DNA of 64,000 nucleotides, from NCBI GenBank assembly GCA_014656015.1, contig BNBP01000028.1:1-64000 (forward strand), given 5' to 3'. A model generated the notes under the pieces. It searched no databases and had not been told where the DNA came from. It worked only from the letters and a program-made list of their open reading frames with translations. The translations under genes and the position numbers were made by a program. Positions 1 to 9,259 of the stretch are shown here, one piece after another. Within the stretch, counting starts at the first letter, position 1. Each line of letters starts with the position of its first letter. The stretch is from Streptomyces griseoaurantiacus. GTDB taxonomy: Bacteria; Actinomycetota; Actinomycetes; Streptomycetales; Streptomycetaceae.

Positions 1-135
1 TTCCCGCATGCGCCGGGCCAGCCGCCCGTAGGGCTTGCCGTTGGCGTCGGCCTTGTCCTCGTCCCCCTGCAGCATCCGCTCACCGATCAGCACGAACAAC
101 AAATTGTTCAGCTTCTCGGAAACATGAATGCTCAT
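1..135 (-). CDS. Hypothetical protein, N-terminal 45 residues only
   Basis: A reading frame starts at ATG 135 and runs leftward off the window edge. The visible part begins MSIHVSEKLNNLLFVLIGER and continues with a charged, helical-looking stretch ending near LARRMRE. I see no signal peptide or membrane segment and do not recognise the family. A GGGA-type ribosome site lies about ten bases upstream of the ATG. The open frame, codon bias and ribosome site support a real gene, but function cannot be inferred from this fragment. Confidence 0.55.
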   Translation of the reverse strand, partial: MSIHVSEKLNNLLFVLIGERMLQGDEDKADANGKPYGRLARRMRE

Positions 136-324
136 CGGGTGAATTCCCGTCGCTCACCGACAACGCGGAACCGCTTCCTCCTCGCACACCCGGCGTCGCC
201 GCCATTGCGGCGGATTCCTGGGGTGGACGGGCGCGAGCCTAATGCGACGTCAGGCGGGGCGGACAGTGCGGAGGGCGCGCTCCGTGGCGAATGCGCGATT
301 TGCCGCCGGTGATTTCATGGGCGA

Positions 325-359
325 GAAACGTGGCAGTTACAATGAAACGTGAATGCCAC
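325..359. promoter_or_regulatory. Direct and inverted repeats in the gap between the first two genes
   Basis: The 136-527 gap has no convincing gene. It holds a direct repeat GAAACGTG at 325-332 and 344-351, spaced 19 bases, and an inverted pair GTGGCA (330-335) / TGCCAC (354-359). This is the most AT-rich pocket of the gap and lies between divergent genes, so it may be a promoter/operator. No matching regulator is identified. Confidence 0.3.
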
Positions 360-527
360 AATCCTGTCGTGTGCGGGACCGGCCGGCGCACGACGCGGTC
401 CGGCAGGGGGATCCGAGCCTTCTGCCGGCGGCGGCCGTAATGCGGTTGCCCCGGCCACGGAACAGGTGTGCACTGGGCCCGGCGTCACGAGCCGTGGTGC
501 CGCGACTGCGAGAGGGCGGCGGCGCCG

Positions 528-1796
528 ATGAGGATCCGTTCCACGACCGAGGAGGACCTCGGCGTCTTCGTCGACACGGTCCACGCCGCCTTCGGGCGCC
601 ACCCGGAGACCCCGGTCGACGGGGGAGGGCTCTGGTGGTCGGCGCTCGAGATGGACCGTGGCGTGCTCGCCCTGACGGCCGACGGGCGCCCCGTCGGCAC
701 CGCCGCCGCGTATTCCTTCGAGCTCACCCTCCCCGGCGAGATCCTCGCGCCGGTCGCGGGGGTGTCCGCCGTCGGCGTCCTGCCCTCGCACCGCCGCCGG
801 GGCGTGCTCAGCGGGATGATGCGCCACCAGCTCGCGGAGTTCCGGGAGCGCGGGGAATTCCTCGCCGTGCTGCTGGCCTCCGAGGCCACGATCTACGGCC
901 GGTACGGCTACGGACCCGCCACCAGCACGGCGCGGCTGACGGTGCCGCGCCGTGAGGCCGCCCTCGCCGCCCCGCGGGCACGCGACGCGGCCGGCTCCCC
1001 GAGGGCCGGCGTGGAGGACGGACCGAACGACGGACCGAACCACGGAGTCGACGACGGACCGGTCGAGGTGCTGCCGCGCGAGGAGTGCGGCGATCTGCTC
1101 GAGGACATCTACGACCGCTACCGCCGTGCCCAGCCGGGCGCACTGTCCCGGCCCCACCGCTGGTGGGCGCGCCGTGCGGGGAGGCCCCCGCTCTCTCCCG
1201 CGCCCCGCTACCTCGCACTCCACCGGGACGGCGCCGGCGTCCCGGACGGTTACGCCAGTTACTCCGTCGGCGAGGACCGGACCCTCACGGTCGACGAGAC
1301 GATCGCCGGCGACGACGCCGCCCACACCGCGCTGACCCGGTTCCTGCTCGGACACGACCTGGTCGACAGGATCGTGTTCAAGCACCTCCCGACCGATCAC
1401 CCGCTCCGCTGGCAGCTCGCGGACTTCCGTGCCGGGCAGGTGAGCGAGGACACCGACTGGCTCTGGGTGCGCCTGCTCGACGTCCCGCGTGCGCTCACCG
1501 CCCGCGGCTGGTTCACGGACGGCGCCCTCGTCCTCGACGTCACCGACCCGTTCCTCGGCGAGCGCGGCCGCCATCTGCTGACCGTGCGGGACGGCAGGGC
1601 CGACTGCGTCCCCACGGACCGCGCCCCGGACCTCTCCCTGGACGTCCGCGACCTGGGCTCGCTCTACCTCGGCGGCACCGCCCCCGGCACGCTCGTGCGG
1701 GCCGGACACGTCCGCGCCCACCACGCGGACGCGGCCGCCCTCGCCGACGCCCTCTTCCGGCCCGAGCGCCGCCCCCACTGCCTGCACTGGTTCTGA
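528..1796 (+). CDS. Eis-like GNAT family N-acetyltransferase
   Basis: A 422-residue protein of the Eis type, a duplicated GNAT fold followed by a sterol-carrier-like C-terminal region. The acetyl-CoA loop is visible as VLPSHRRRG near residue 90. A Tyr in the IYGRYGYG motif matches the catalytic Tyr of Eis, and the protein ends in CLHWF, fitting the terminal aromatic carboxylate Eis uses as a base. Characterised relatives acetylate amines on aminoglycosides or lysines; the substrate here is unknown. I chose ATG 528 because MRIRSTTEEDLG begins the GNAT fold; an upstream in-frame ATG at 468 adds 20 unlikely residues. A hairpin follows the stop. Confidence 0.85.
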   Translation: MRIRSTTEEDLGVFVDTVHAAFGRHPETPVDGGGLWWSALEMDRGVLALTADGRPVGTAAAYSFELTLPGEILAPVAGVSAVGVLPSHRRRGVLSGMMRHQLAEFRERGEFLAVLLASEATIYGRYGYGPATSTARLTVPRREAALAAPRARDAAGSPRAGVEDGPNDGPNHGVDDGPVEVLPREECGDLLEDIYDRYRRAQPGALSRPHRWWARRAGRPPLSPAPRYLALHRDGAGVPDGYASYSVGEDRTLTVDETIAGDDAAHTALTRFLLGHDLVDRIVFKHLPTDHPLRWQLADFRAGQVSEDTDWLWVRLLDVPRALTARGWFTDGALVLDVTDPFLGERGRHLLTVRDGRADCVPTDRAPDLSLDVRDLGSLYLGGTAPGTLVRAGHVRAHHADAAALADALFRPERRPHCLHWF

Positions 1797-1809
1797 CCGG
1801 CCGCCGCCC

Positions 1810-1831
1810 CCACCGCCCGCACGAGCGGTGG
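1810..1831. terminator. Hairpin between convergent genes
   Basis: A perfect 7-bp stem CCACCGC / GCGGTGG with an 8-base loop lies between the convergent stops of the acetyltransferase and the S66 peptidase. It is a plausible bidirectional terminator without a U tract, as is common in Streptomyces. Confidence 0.45.
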
Positions 1832-1850
1832 CCCGGACCGGACGCGGTTC

Positions 1851-2840
1851 TCAGCCCTCCGCGACCGCCGGTTCGAGCAGGGACAGCGTCCTGTTGTCCG
1901 CGTCCACCCGCGCGCGCACGCCGAGGGGCAGCGGCAGGTTGGGCGAGGTGTGGCCGAAGTCCACCTGGGCCAGGACCGGGAGGTCGCGGTCGCCCAGGAC
2001 GTCGAGCACCACATCGCGCAGGTCCGCGCGCTGCCCGCCGCTCTCGTGGGCCGTGACCTCCATCGGGATGCCGACCACCATGCCCGCGATCCGGTCCAGC
2101 ACACCGGACAGCCGCAGGGTGTGCAGGTCGTTCCAGATCCGGGAGACCGGCCGCTGCAGTTCCTCCCAGAACAGCACGGCGCCGTCGAACAGTTCGGGGG
2201 CGGGCGCGTACGGAGTCGCCTGCAGCAGGACGAGACGGTTCAGCAGCCCGCCGAAGAGGCGGCCCTCCGCGCTGCCCGGCCGCCAGGTCTCCCAGACCTC
2301 CCCCGGCGGCAGCGCGCCCGGCGCCTCGGCCTTGGTGAGGACGCGGGTGTACAGGTCGACGAGTTCGGCCCGCCGGGCCTTGTCGCCCAGGGTGTACCAG
2401 TCGCTGCCGAAGCCGTGGGTGGCGATGTCCGCGTGGAACCCGACGAGGCCGGTCCTGGAGTGCAGGGCCATGTGCAGCAGCGAGATGTCGCTGTAGCCGA
2501 TGATCGGCTTGGGGTCGGCCCGGATGGCGTCCACGTCGATCAGGTCGAGGTAGCCGATCGTGGCCTGCCCGCCTGTGTGCGCGACGACGGCCCGCACCTC
2601 CGGGTCACGGAGCAGGGCGTTGAGCTCCTCGGCCTGTTCCGCCGGCGTGCCCGCCGCCCACCAGCGGCTGCGCGCGGGATCGACCCTCGGGCTCACCCGT
2701 ACCCGGAACCCCATCCGCTCGAGTATCGCCACGCCCCGGGCGAGCAGTGGCTCCTCGCCCGGTTCGAGCTGGCCCGAGGGTGCGGCGACGACCACGAGGT
2801 CGCCGGGACGAAGCGCGCGGGGCCGAAGGATCGCGGGCAT
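1851..2840 (-). CDS. S66 family LD-carboxypeptidase (LdcA/MccF-like)
   Basis: A 329-residue cytoplasmic serine peptidase of family S66. Members cleave the L,D bond of murein tetrapeptides (LdcA) or detoxify microcin C-type compounds (MccF). The nucleophile Ser sits in IIGYSDIS near residue 115, the Glu in FWEELQRP and the His in VDFGHTSPN, so the Ser-Glu-His triad is complete. No signal peptide is present. ATG 2840 was chosen because it is preceded by an ideal AGGAGGAG ribosome site; a longer frame starts 13 codons upstream without one. The sequence does not distinguish murein recycling from peptide-antibiotic resistance. Confidence 0.9.
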   Translation of the reverse strand: MPAILRPRALRPGDLVVVAAPSGQLEPGEEPLLARGVAILERMGFRVRVSPRVDPARSRWWAAGTPAEQAEELNALLRDPEVRAVVAHTGGQATIGYLDLIDVDAIRADPKPIIGYSDISLLHMALHSRTGLVGFHADIATHGFGSDWYTLGDKARRAELVDLYTRVLTKAEAPGALPPGEVWETWRPGSAEGRLFGGLLNRLVLLQATPYAPAPELFDGAVLFWEELQRPVSRIWNDLHTLRLSGVLDRIAGMVVGIPMEVTAHESGGQRADLRDVVLDVLGDRDLPVLAQVDFGHTSPNLPLPLGVRARVDADNRTLSLLEPAVAEG

Positions 2841-3083
2841 GGAATCTCCTCCTGGATGATCGGTAAAGGCGGCCGGCAAGGCCTCCGCCGACGATATTCC
2901 GCCACGCGGGTCTCCCGAACCGCCCCGACGGCTCGCACCGGCCTCGTGTCACACCCGGACCGCCTCCCGGGTCATCACTGTGTACGGGGCGGGAGCGCGG
3001 GAGAACGGTGCCGCGCCCCCGTCACGTCCGCACACCACACCGAGCATGTCCACATGTGCCACACGGCTGAGGGAGAATACGTC

Positions 3084-3812
3084 ATGAGGATCGCAGTTCT
3101 CGGAGGGACCGGTCTGATCGGCTCGCGGGTCGTCCGGGACCTCGACGCCGCCGGACACCAGGCGGTGCCGCACTCGCTGTCCACCGGAGTGGACGTCCTG
3201 AGCGGCCAGGGGCTCGACGAGGCCCTCGACGGGGCCGACGTCGTCGTCAACCTGACCAATTCACCGACCTTCGACGAGGCCTCCCCGGCCTTCTTCCGCA
3301 CCTCCATGGACAACCTGCTGGCCGCCGCGGACAAGGGCGGCGTCGGTCACGCCGTCATCCTCTCCATCGTCGGGGTCGACCGGGTTCCGGCGCTGGACTA
3401 TTACCGCGCCAAGGTGCTGCAGGAGGACATCCTCAAGGCCGGCCCGATCCCCTACTCGATCGTCAGGGCCACGCAGTTCATGGAGTTCATGGACGCCGTC
3501 CTGTCCTGGACCGCCGACGCGGACACCGTCCGGCTGCCCGCCACGCCGATCCAGCCGATCGCCGCCGAGGACGTGGCCGCGGCGGTCGCGGAGGTGGCCG
3601 CGGGCGCCCCGCTGAACGGCGTGCGCAACATCGGCGGTCCCGAGATCCTCCCCCTCGACGAGCTGGGCCGCCTCACCCTCTCCCACCGGGGCGACTCCCG
3701 CACCGTGGTCACCGACCCCACCGCCGGCATGTTCGCGGCCGTCGAGGGAGACGTCCTCACCGACGCCGACGCCCACCTCGCCCCCACCCGCTACGCCGAC
3801 TGGCTGGCCTGA
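3084..3812 (+). CDS. NAD(P)-binding NmrA/SDR-like reductase
   Basis: A 242-residue Rossmann protein that opens with the dinucleotide motif GGTGLIGS at residues 7-14. It resembles atypical short-chain reductases of the NmrA / NAD(P)H-binding group: a central segment SIVGVDRVPALDYYRAK supplies a Tyr-x-x-x-Lys pair. The likely role is redox sensing or a small oxidoreductase reaction, substrate unknown. ATG 3084 follows a GGGAGAA ribosome site. The stop is only six bases from the stop of the convergent phosphatase gene, so no room for a separate terminator exists. Confidence 0.8.
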   Translation: MRIAVLGGTGLIGSRVVRDLDAAGHQAVPHSLSTGVDVLSGQGLDEALDGADVVVNLTNSPTFDEASPAFFRTSMDNLLAAADKGGVGHAVILSIVGVDRVPALDYYRAKVLQEDILKAGPIPYSIVRATQFMEFMDAVLSWTADADTVRLPATPIQPIAAEDVAAAVAEVAAGAPLNGVRNIGGPEILPLDELGRLTLSHRGDSRTVVTDPTAGMFAAVEGDVLTDADAHLAPTRYADWLA

Positions 3813-3818
3813 CCGGTC

Positions 3819-5021
3819 TCACCGCGGGACGGGATCCGCTCCCGTCCCGAGGGTGTCCTCGCCCCGGGTGCCGTACCAGTCCAGGATCATGACGGTGGCG
3901 TCGTCGTGGAGCTTCCCCCGGCATGCCTCCAGCACCGCGCCGGTCAGGACGCGCACGGCCTCCCGGGGATGCAGGGTGCGGGTGTCGCGGATCAGCGCGG
4001 GCAGGTCGACGGCCGCGGCACCGCGGTCCTGCATGCCGTCGGTGAGCAGGACCAGCCGGTCCCCGGGCAGCAGGCCCAGCTCCTGCACCCGGTAGGGGGT
4101 GGGGGCCACCACCCCGAACGGCAGGTTCACGGCGAGCCGGAGTTCCTCGACGACGCCCTCCCGCACCCGCAGGGGCCAGGGGTGACCGGCGTTGACCAGC
4201 TCGCAGGTGCCGGACTTCAGGTCGAAGCAGAGCAGTTGCCCGGTGGCCAGGCCCCGGGCGTGTCTCAGGAGGGCCTGATGGGCCTCCGACGCCTGTCTGA
4301 GCGCGTCGCACCCGTCGCGGCGGGCCCGGCGCAGGGCACCGACCAGCAGCGTCGCGAGGAGCGCGGAGTCGGTGTCGTGCCCCATCGCGTCGGTGATCGA
4401 CAGGTGCAGCGTGTCGCGGTCGAGGGAGTAGTCGTAGGTGTCGCCGCCGATGTCGTCGGCGGGCACGAGCCCCGCGGCGAGGGCGAACTGGGTGGCTTCG
4501 CAGCAGGAGGCCGAGGGGAGGAGCTGGTGCTGGATCTCGGCCGCCAGACTGGTCCGGGTGGTGCGCCGGCCCAGGTGGTAGAGGTCGGTGAAGCGGCGGT
4601 CCGTGACGATGATGTACGCCAGCACGTGCGCCGCCTCGCCGATCTGCTCCAGCGTGAGGTCGTCGGCGTGCTGCAGGGTCATCTCCAGGACCCCGAGGCA
4701 GTCGCCCCGGTTGGTGACCGGTGTGATCACGTGTCGCCCGCCCTGGGCGCTCGGCCCCGCGTACTGCCGCTGGCTGCGCAGGACCTCGTCGTAGACGGTG
4801 CCCCGCAGTGCGAAGGGCGCGGCCCGGCCGGTGTCCTCCTCGTCCCCGGCCGGTGTCAGCCGCACCAGTTGCTGGCCGACGAGATCGGCGAACAGGAAGG
4901 ACACCCGCTCCGCCCCGAACCTCTTCTGCAGATCACGTGCCACCACGTCGACGGACTCTCCCGGCGGCGCGGCCTCCGCAGCGGTGAGAAGCTCACCCAG
5001 CTCGACATCGGCGTTCTCCAC
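3819..5021 (-). CDS. GAF-domain PP2C-type (SpoIIE/RsbU) serine phosphatase
   Basis: A 400-residue cytoplasmic phosphatase. Residues about 20-160 look like a GAF sensor and about 185-390 form a SpoIIE-type PP2C domain. Metal-ligand motifs are visible as GGDTYDYS, DAMGHD, LLTDGMQD and DDATVMIL. Streptomyces has many such proteins, which dephosphorylate anti-anti-sigma factors and so set sigma factor activity; no partner kinase or anti-sigma gene lies nearby. The start is GTG 5021 with a GGGAGG ribosome site six bases upstream. The reading frame stays open upstream, but codon pattern and ribosome site favour this start. Confidence 0.9.
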   Translation of the reverse strand: MENADVELGELLTAAEAAPPGESVDVVARDLQKRFGAERVSFLFADLVGQQLVRLTPAGDEEDTGRAAPFALRGTVYDEVLRSQRQYAGPSAQGGRHVITPVTNRGDCLGVLEMTLQHADDLTLEQIGEAAHVLAYIIVTDRRFTDLYHLGRRTTRTSLAAEIQHQLLPSASCCEATQFALAAGLVPADDIGGDTYDYSLDRDTLHLSITDAMGHDTDSALLATLLVGALRRARRDGCDALRQASEAHQALLRHARGLATGQLLCFDLKSGTCELVNAGHPWPLRVREGVVEELRLAVNLPFGVVAPTPYRVQELGLLPGDRLVLLTDGMQDRGAAAVDLPALIRDTRTLHPREAVRVLTGAVLEACRGKLHDDATVMILDWYGTRGEDTLGTGADPVPR

Positions 5022-5284
5022 GACAACCTCCCAACGGTTGCCGTTTCTCCTTCCCCGGCTTCTTCGGAGGTCACCTGGCGCGGTCGGTTGCGATCGTTCT
5101 TGGTCGAGCCTGACGTGTTCTGCACCGAGTGATACGGACAGCCCCCGAAGCCCGCTCACCCGTCGTCGCGAGACCCGAAGGAATGAATGCCGTCCGGACT
5201 CCGTCCGCCGTCCCCGGACGCTCCCGCACACTTCCAGAGGGGTGCCCGCACCCGTGCGGGCACGGAGGGGGGGAGGGGGAGGGG

Positions 5285-7183
5285 ATGGCGCAGCGCCGTG
5301 TTCCCTTCGGAGAGAGGGCCCGTTACTGGTTCGACAGCACACTCGCACGAGGCACCTCCGCCCTCTTCGGCTGGATGGCACTGCTGTGCATGGGGATCGT
5401 CGTACCGGCCAGCGCGGTGCTGGTGTGGACCGACCCGCACGCACCGGCCTCCCTGCCGGACCGGCTGGCCCGGGTGTGGCGGCTGACCGGTCAGACCCTG
5501 CGACTGGGCGACGCGACGGGCACCCCCCTGCGGATGGCGATGTCGCTGCTCCTCGCACTCGTCGCCCTGCTGTACGTCTCCACGCTCGTCGGCCTGATCA
5601 CGACGGCGCTCACGGAACGGCTCACCGCGCTGCGGCGGGGCCGCTCCACCGTGCTCGAACACGGGCATGCCGTCGTTCTCGGCTGGTCGGAGCAGGTCTT
5701 CACCGTGGTCGGCGAAATCGTGGCCGCCAACGCCAACCAGCCCCGTGCGGCGGTGGCCGTCCTGGCAGACCGGGACAAGACAGCCATGGAGGAGGCATTC
5801 GCCGCGAAGGTCGGCCCCCTCGGCCGTACGCGGTTGATCTGCCGCAGTGGGCCCACCACCGACCCCGACGTGCTCGCCCTGGCCGGTCCGGCCACGGCCG
5901 GTGTCGTGCTGGTACTGCCCCACGACGATCCCGACGCCGACGCCGAGGTGGTCAAGACGCTGCTCGCGCTCAGGAGGGCTCTGGCAGGAGCGGAGCGCCG
6001 CCCGCCCGTGGTCGCCGCGGTCCGGGACGACCGCTACCGGCTGGCCGCCTCGCTCGCCGCCGGACCGGACGGCGTCGTCCTGGAGAGCGACACCGTCACC
6101 GCGCGGATGATCGTCCAGGCCGCCCGCCGCCCCGGACTCTCCCTCGTGCACCAGGAACTCCTCGACTTCGCCGGCGAGGAGTTCTACCTGGTCGCCGAAG
6201 CCTCCCTTGCCGGGCGCCCGTTCGGGGACGCGCTGCTGTCCTACCGGACGTCGAGCGTCGTCGGGGTGGTGCGGGGAGACGTTCCCCTGCTCAATCCGCC
6301 GACGCGGATGCCCCTGGCGCCGGAGGATCTGCTCGTCGTCCTCACCCGTGACGACGACACGGCCCACCCGGAGGACTGCGCGGCACTGGTGGAGGAGGCG
6401 GCCATGGCCTCCGGCCCGCCGACGCCCGCACGTGCGGAACGCCACCTCGTACTGGGCTGGAACCGCCGGGCGCCGCTCATAGTCGACCAGTTGCACCGGT
6501 GCGGTCCGCCCGGATCGACCGTCGACGTGATGGCGGACACCGCCGGGAGCGCGGCGCGTCAGGCGATCGGCGCCGACGCGCACGAGGAGGCCCGCTCCGT
6601 CCCGGCCCTGCACCAGGGAGACATCACGCGTCCCGAGACCCTGCACCGGCTGGACGTCCACTCCTACGACAGCGTGATCGTGCTCGGGCAGGACCCCGTC
6701 CCCGGGCAGCCGCCGGACGACCCCGACAACCGCACGCTCGTCACCCTCCTGCTGCTGCGCCGGCTGGAGGAGGCCACCGGGCGCCGGCTGCCGATCGTCA
6801 CCGAGCTGATCGACGACCGCAACCGCGCGCTGGTCCCCCTCGGTGACGGCGCCGACGTGATCATCAGCGGCAAGGTCATCGGCCTGCTCATGGCGCAGAT
6901 CTCCCAGAACCGGCACCTGGCGGCGGTGTTCGAGCAGCTCCTCTCCGCCGACGGCCCGCGGGTGCGACTGCGGCCGGCCGGCGACTACGTGCTGCCCGGA
7001 TGCGACACGACATTCGCCACCGTGGTCGCGGCGGCCCGCCGCCGCGGTGAGTGCGCCCTCGGCTACCGGACGCGCCGGGGCTCGTCACGAGCGCCCGGCA
7101 ACGGCCTGCGCATCAACCCGGACAAGGCCGAGCGACGCCGCTGGACGGCCGACGACGAGGTGGTCGTCGTTGGCGAGGACTGA
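5285..7183 (+). CDS. CASTOR/POLLUX-related ion channel protein with RCK-like domains
   Basis: A 632-residue membrane protein. Two hydrophobic segments occur at about residues 25-48 and 82-106, followed by a long cytoplasmic part with two Rossmann/RCK-like halves (near VVLGWSEQ and LVLGWNRR). This matches the CASTOR/POLLUX (DMI1-like) channel group, whose plant members pass cations in the nuclear envelope; bacterial members are mostly uncharacterised. No TVGYG-type selectivity filter is visible between the two segments. ATG 5285 is preceded by a GGAGGGG tract; an upstream in-frame extension to 5129 looks non-coding. The gene diverges from the PP2C phosphatase across a 263-base gap in which I see no clear promoter. 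Confidence 0.85.
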   Translation: MAQRRVPFGERARYWFDSTLARGTSALFGWMALLCMGIVVPASAVLVWTDPHAPASLPDRLARVWRLTGQTLRLGDATGTPLRMAMSLLLALVALLYVSTLVGLITTALTERLTALRRGRSTVLEHGHAVVLGWSEQVFTVVGEIVAANANQPRAAVAVLADRDKTAMEEAFAAKVGPLGRTRLICRSGPTTDPDVLALAGPATAGVVLVLPHDDPDADAEVVKTLLALRRALAGAERRPPVVAAVRDDRYRLAASLAAGPDGVVLESDTVTARMIVQAARRPGLSLVHQELLDFAGEEFYLVAEASLAGRPFGDALLSYRTSSVVGVVRGDVPLLNPPTRMPLAPEDLLVVLTRDDDTAHPEDCAALVEEAAMASGPPTPARAERHLVLGWNRRAPLIVDQLHRCGPPGSTVDVMADTAGSAARQAIGADAHEEARSVPALHQGDITRPETLHRLDVHSYDSVIVLGQDPVPGQPPDDPDNRTLVTLLLLRRLEEATGRRLPIVTELIDDRNRALVPLGDGADVIISGKVIGLLMAQISQNRHLAAVFEQLLSADGPRVRLRPAGDYVLPGCDTTFATVVAAARRRGECALGYRTRRGSSRAPGNGLRINPDKAERRRWTADDEVVVVGED

Positions 7184-7389
7184 CGCGCACCACCGAATCC
7201 TCGGCGGGCCGGCGGTTCGCCTCCGCCGCGTCCCGCCGGTCGCCGTCCAGTTGCGGCCGCGTGGCCGGGTCGTCGTGCCGGTCCTCGGACGAAGGGTGCC
7301 CGGCGACGCCGCCGATGGACGAAGAGGGAAGCGTTCATCGGAAGATCGGTTCATCGGTACATCGGGCGCGAGTGGGTTGGGGTGGGAGC

Positions 7390-8631
7390 GTGACGGAAGT
7401 GCGGGCCGGGCGGGCCGGCGAAGAGGATGCCGCGGTCTCCGACGTCCCGGTCGACGAGCACGGTGCGGCACAAGCCCCGGCGGGCCGGCGCCGGAGGTGG
7501 ATCGGCCGGGTGCTGGTGCTGCTCACCGTGCTGACCCTGTTGTTCTTCCTGCCGTGGTGGGTGCTCCTCGCGTCCGGCACCGGGTGGCCGGTACCGGTCG
7601 TGGTCGCCGGCGCGGTCCTGTGCGGGGCCGCCGAAGCGGCGTTCCCGGTGGCGATGGTCCGGGGCCACGGGCGCCGGCAGTCCGACCGGGCGGCCCGGAT
7701 GGCGGACACCACCCTCGGCGTGGTCTGGGTCCTGTTCGTGTGGTCGGCCCTCGGCGGTGCGGTGCGGCTGGTGTCGGCCCTCCTCGGGACCGGGGGCCAG
7801 ACGACCGCCAGGGGGGTTTCTCTCACGGTCGTGGTCGTCGCCGTAATCCTGTTGACGTGGGGTCACGTCGAGGCCATGCGGGTGCCCAGAGTCCGGCGGG
7901 TCGACGTCACGGTCCCCCGGCTGGGCCCGGGCCTGGACGGGACCCGCGTGGTCGTCCTCGCCGACACCCACTACGGGCCCATCGACCGGGCCCGCTGGTC
8001 GGCGCGGGTCGCCGACGTCGTCAACGCCCTGGAACCGGACATCGTCTGCCACGCGGGAGACATCGCCGACGGCACGATCGCCAGGCGCCGGGAGCAGGTC
8101 GCGCCGCTGGGCACCGTGCGGGCCCGGCTGGCCAGGGTGTACGTCACGGGCAACCACGAGTATCACGGGGAGGCACAGGGCTGGCTCGACCTGATGGCCG
8201 GCCTCGGCTGGGACGCGCTGCACAACCGGCACCTGATCGTCGAACGCGGCGGCGACCGGCTCGTCCTCGCGGGCGTGGACGACCGCACCGCCGCCTCCTC
8301 AGGACTGACCGGGCACAGCGCCGACCACGACACCGCGCTCGCGGGCGCCGACCCCGACCTGCCGGTCCTGCTCGTCGCCCACCAGCCCAAGCAGGTGGCC
8401 CAGGCCGTCGCCTCGGGCGTCGACCTCCAGGTCTCCGGCCACACCCACGGCGGACAGATGTGGCCCTTCCACCATCTGGTACGGCTCGACCAACCCGTGG
8501 TGCAGGGGCTCAGCCGCCACGGTGAGCGCACCCAGCTCTACACCAGCCGTGGAGCGGGCTACTGGGGGCCGCCGTTCCGGATCTTCGCACCGAGCGAGAT
8601 CAGCCTGCTGGTGCTCCGCTCGCCCGTGTGA
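7390..8631 (+). CDS. Membrane-anchored metallophosphoesterase (YkuE/YaeI-like)
   Basis: A 413-residue protein with four hydrophobic segments in its first 165 residues and a calcineurin-like phosphoesterase domain after that. Metal-binding motifs are complete: LADTHYG, HAGDIADG, GNHEYH and SGHTHGGQ. Relatives such as YkuE and YaeI are tethered to the membrane and act on phosphate esters at the cell surface or on lipids; this substrate is unknown. GTG 7390 is the most economical start, but its ribosome site is too close. ATG 7315, 25 codons upstream, is an alternative. Confidence 0.85.
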   Translation: MTEVRAGRAGEEDAAVSDVPVDEHGAAQAPAGRRRRWIGRVLVLLTVLTLLFFLPWWVLLASGTGWPVPVVVAGAVLCGAAEAAFPVAMVRGHGRRQSDRAARMADTTLGVVWVLFVWSALGGAVRLVSALLGTGGQTTARGVSLTVVVVAVILLTWGHVEAMRVPRVRRVDVTVPRLGPGLDGTRVVVLADTHYGPIDRARWSARVADVVNALEPDIVCHAGDIADGTIARRREQVAPLGTVRARLARVYVTGNHEYHGEAQGWLDLMAGLGWDALHNRHLIVERGGDRLVLAGVDDRTAASSGLTGHSADHDTALAGADPDLPVLLVAHQPKQVAQAVASGVDLQVSGHTHGGQMWPFHHLVRLDQPVVQGLSRHGERTQLYTSRGAGYWGPPFRIFAPSEISLLVLRSPV

Positions 8632-8734
8632 GGGTCGCACCGACTGTGAGCGGGGAGACCACCGCGACGCCCACTCCGACGTCGGCCCGCACGGCCTCGT
8701 CGAGGGACCGCGTCACCGGTGAGGCGCGCCTTGC

Positions 8735-9172
8735 TCAGCCCTTCTTCAGCTCCTCGGCGAGCATGACGAGGATGCCGCTGGGGCCGCGCAGGTAGGTGAG
8801 CCGGTAGATGTCCTCGTAGGTCGCCACCCCGCGCAGTGGACGGCACCCGTGCCGCGCGGCGATCTCGAGGGCCGCGTCGAGGTCGTCGACGGAGAAGGCG
8901 ACCCGGTGCATGCCGATCTCGTGGGGCCGAGTGGGCTCCGTCTCGATCGCCTCGGGGTGGAGGTACTCGAAGAGCTCGAGGCGGCCGTGACCGTCCGGGG
9001 TCCGCAGCATCGCGATCCTGGCGTGATTGCCGTCCAGACCGACGGCCGTGTCGGTCCACTCGCCGCTGACCGTGTCACGGCCGATGACGGTGAGACCGAG
9101 GTCGGTGAAGAAGGAGATCGCCGCCTCGAGATCCCGGACGGTGATGCCGACGTTCTCCAGTCTGATGGTCAT
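8735..9172 (-). CDS. VOC family (glyoxalase/bleomycin resistance) protein
   Basis: A 145-residue protein with the paired beta-alpha-beta-beta-beta modules of the vicinal oxygen chelate superfamily. Metal-ligand candidates are the His of HRVAFSVDDL and the Glu of RLELFEYL. Members are dioxygenases, isomerases or drug-binding proteins; nothing in the sequence decides between these. ATG 9172 (MTIRLENVG) is the fold start; upstream in-frame ATGs exist at 9181 and 9226 but none has a strong ribosome site. Confidence 0.8.
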   Translation of the reverse strand: MTIRLENVGITVRDLEAAISFFTDLGLTVIGRDTVSGEWTDTAVGLDGNHARIAMLRTPDGHGRLELFEYLHPEAIETEPTRPHEIGMHRVAFSVDDLDAALEIAARHGCRPLRGVATYEDIYRLTYLRGPSGILVMLAEELKKG

Positions 9173-9259
9173 GCGACGCATGGTAGGGCTTGCCCCGGCG
9201 CCCGCGGCGGGACACGGCGGAAACAACGTGCCGCCGTGGGTGCCGGAGCGGGGCCGGCG

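Noticed and set aside
315..1787. A 490-codon minus frame opposite the Eis-like gene.
   Set aside because: No family resemblance, low-complexity composition; a shadow of the acetyltransferase.
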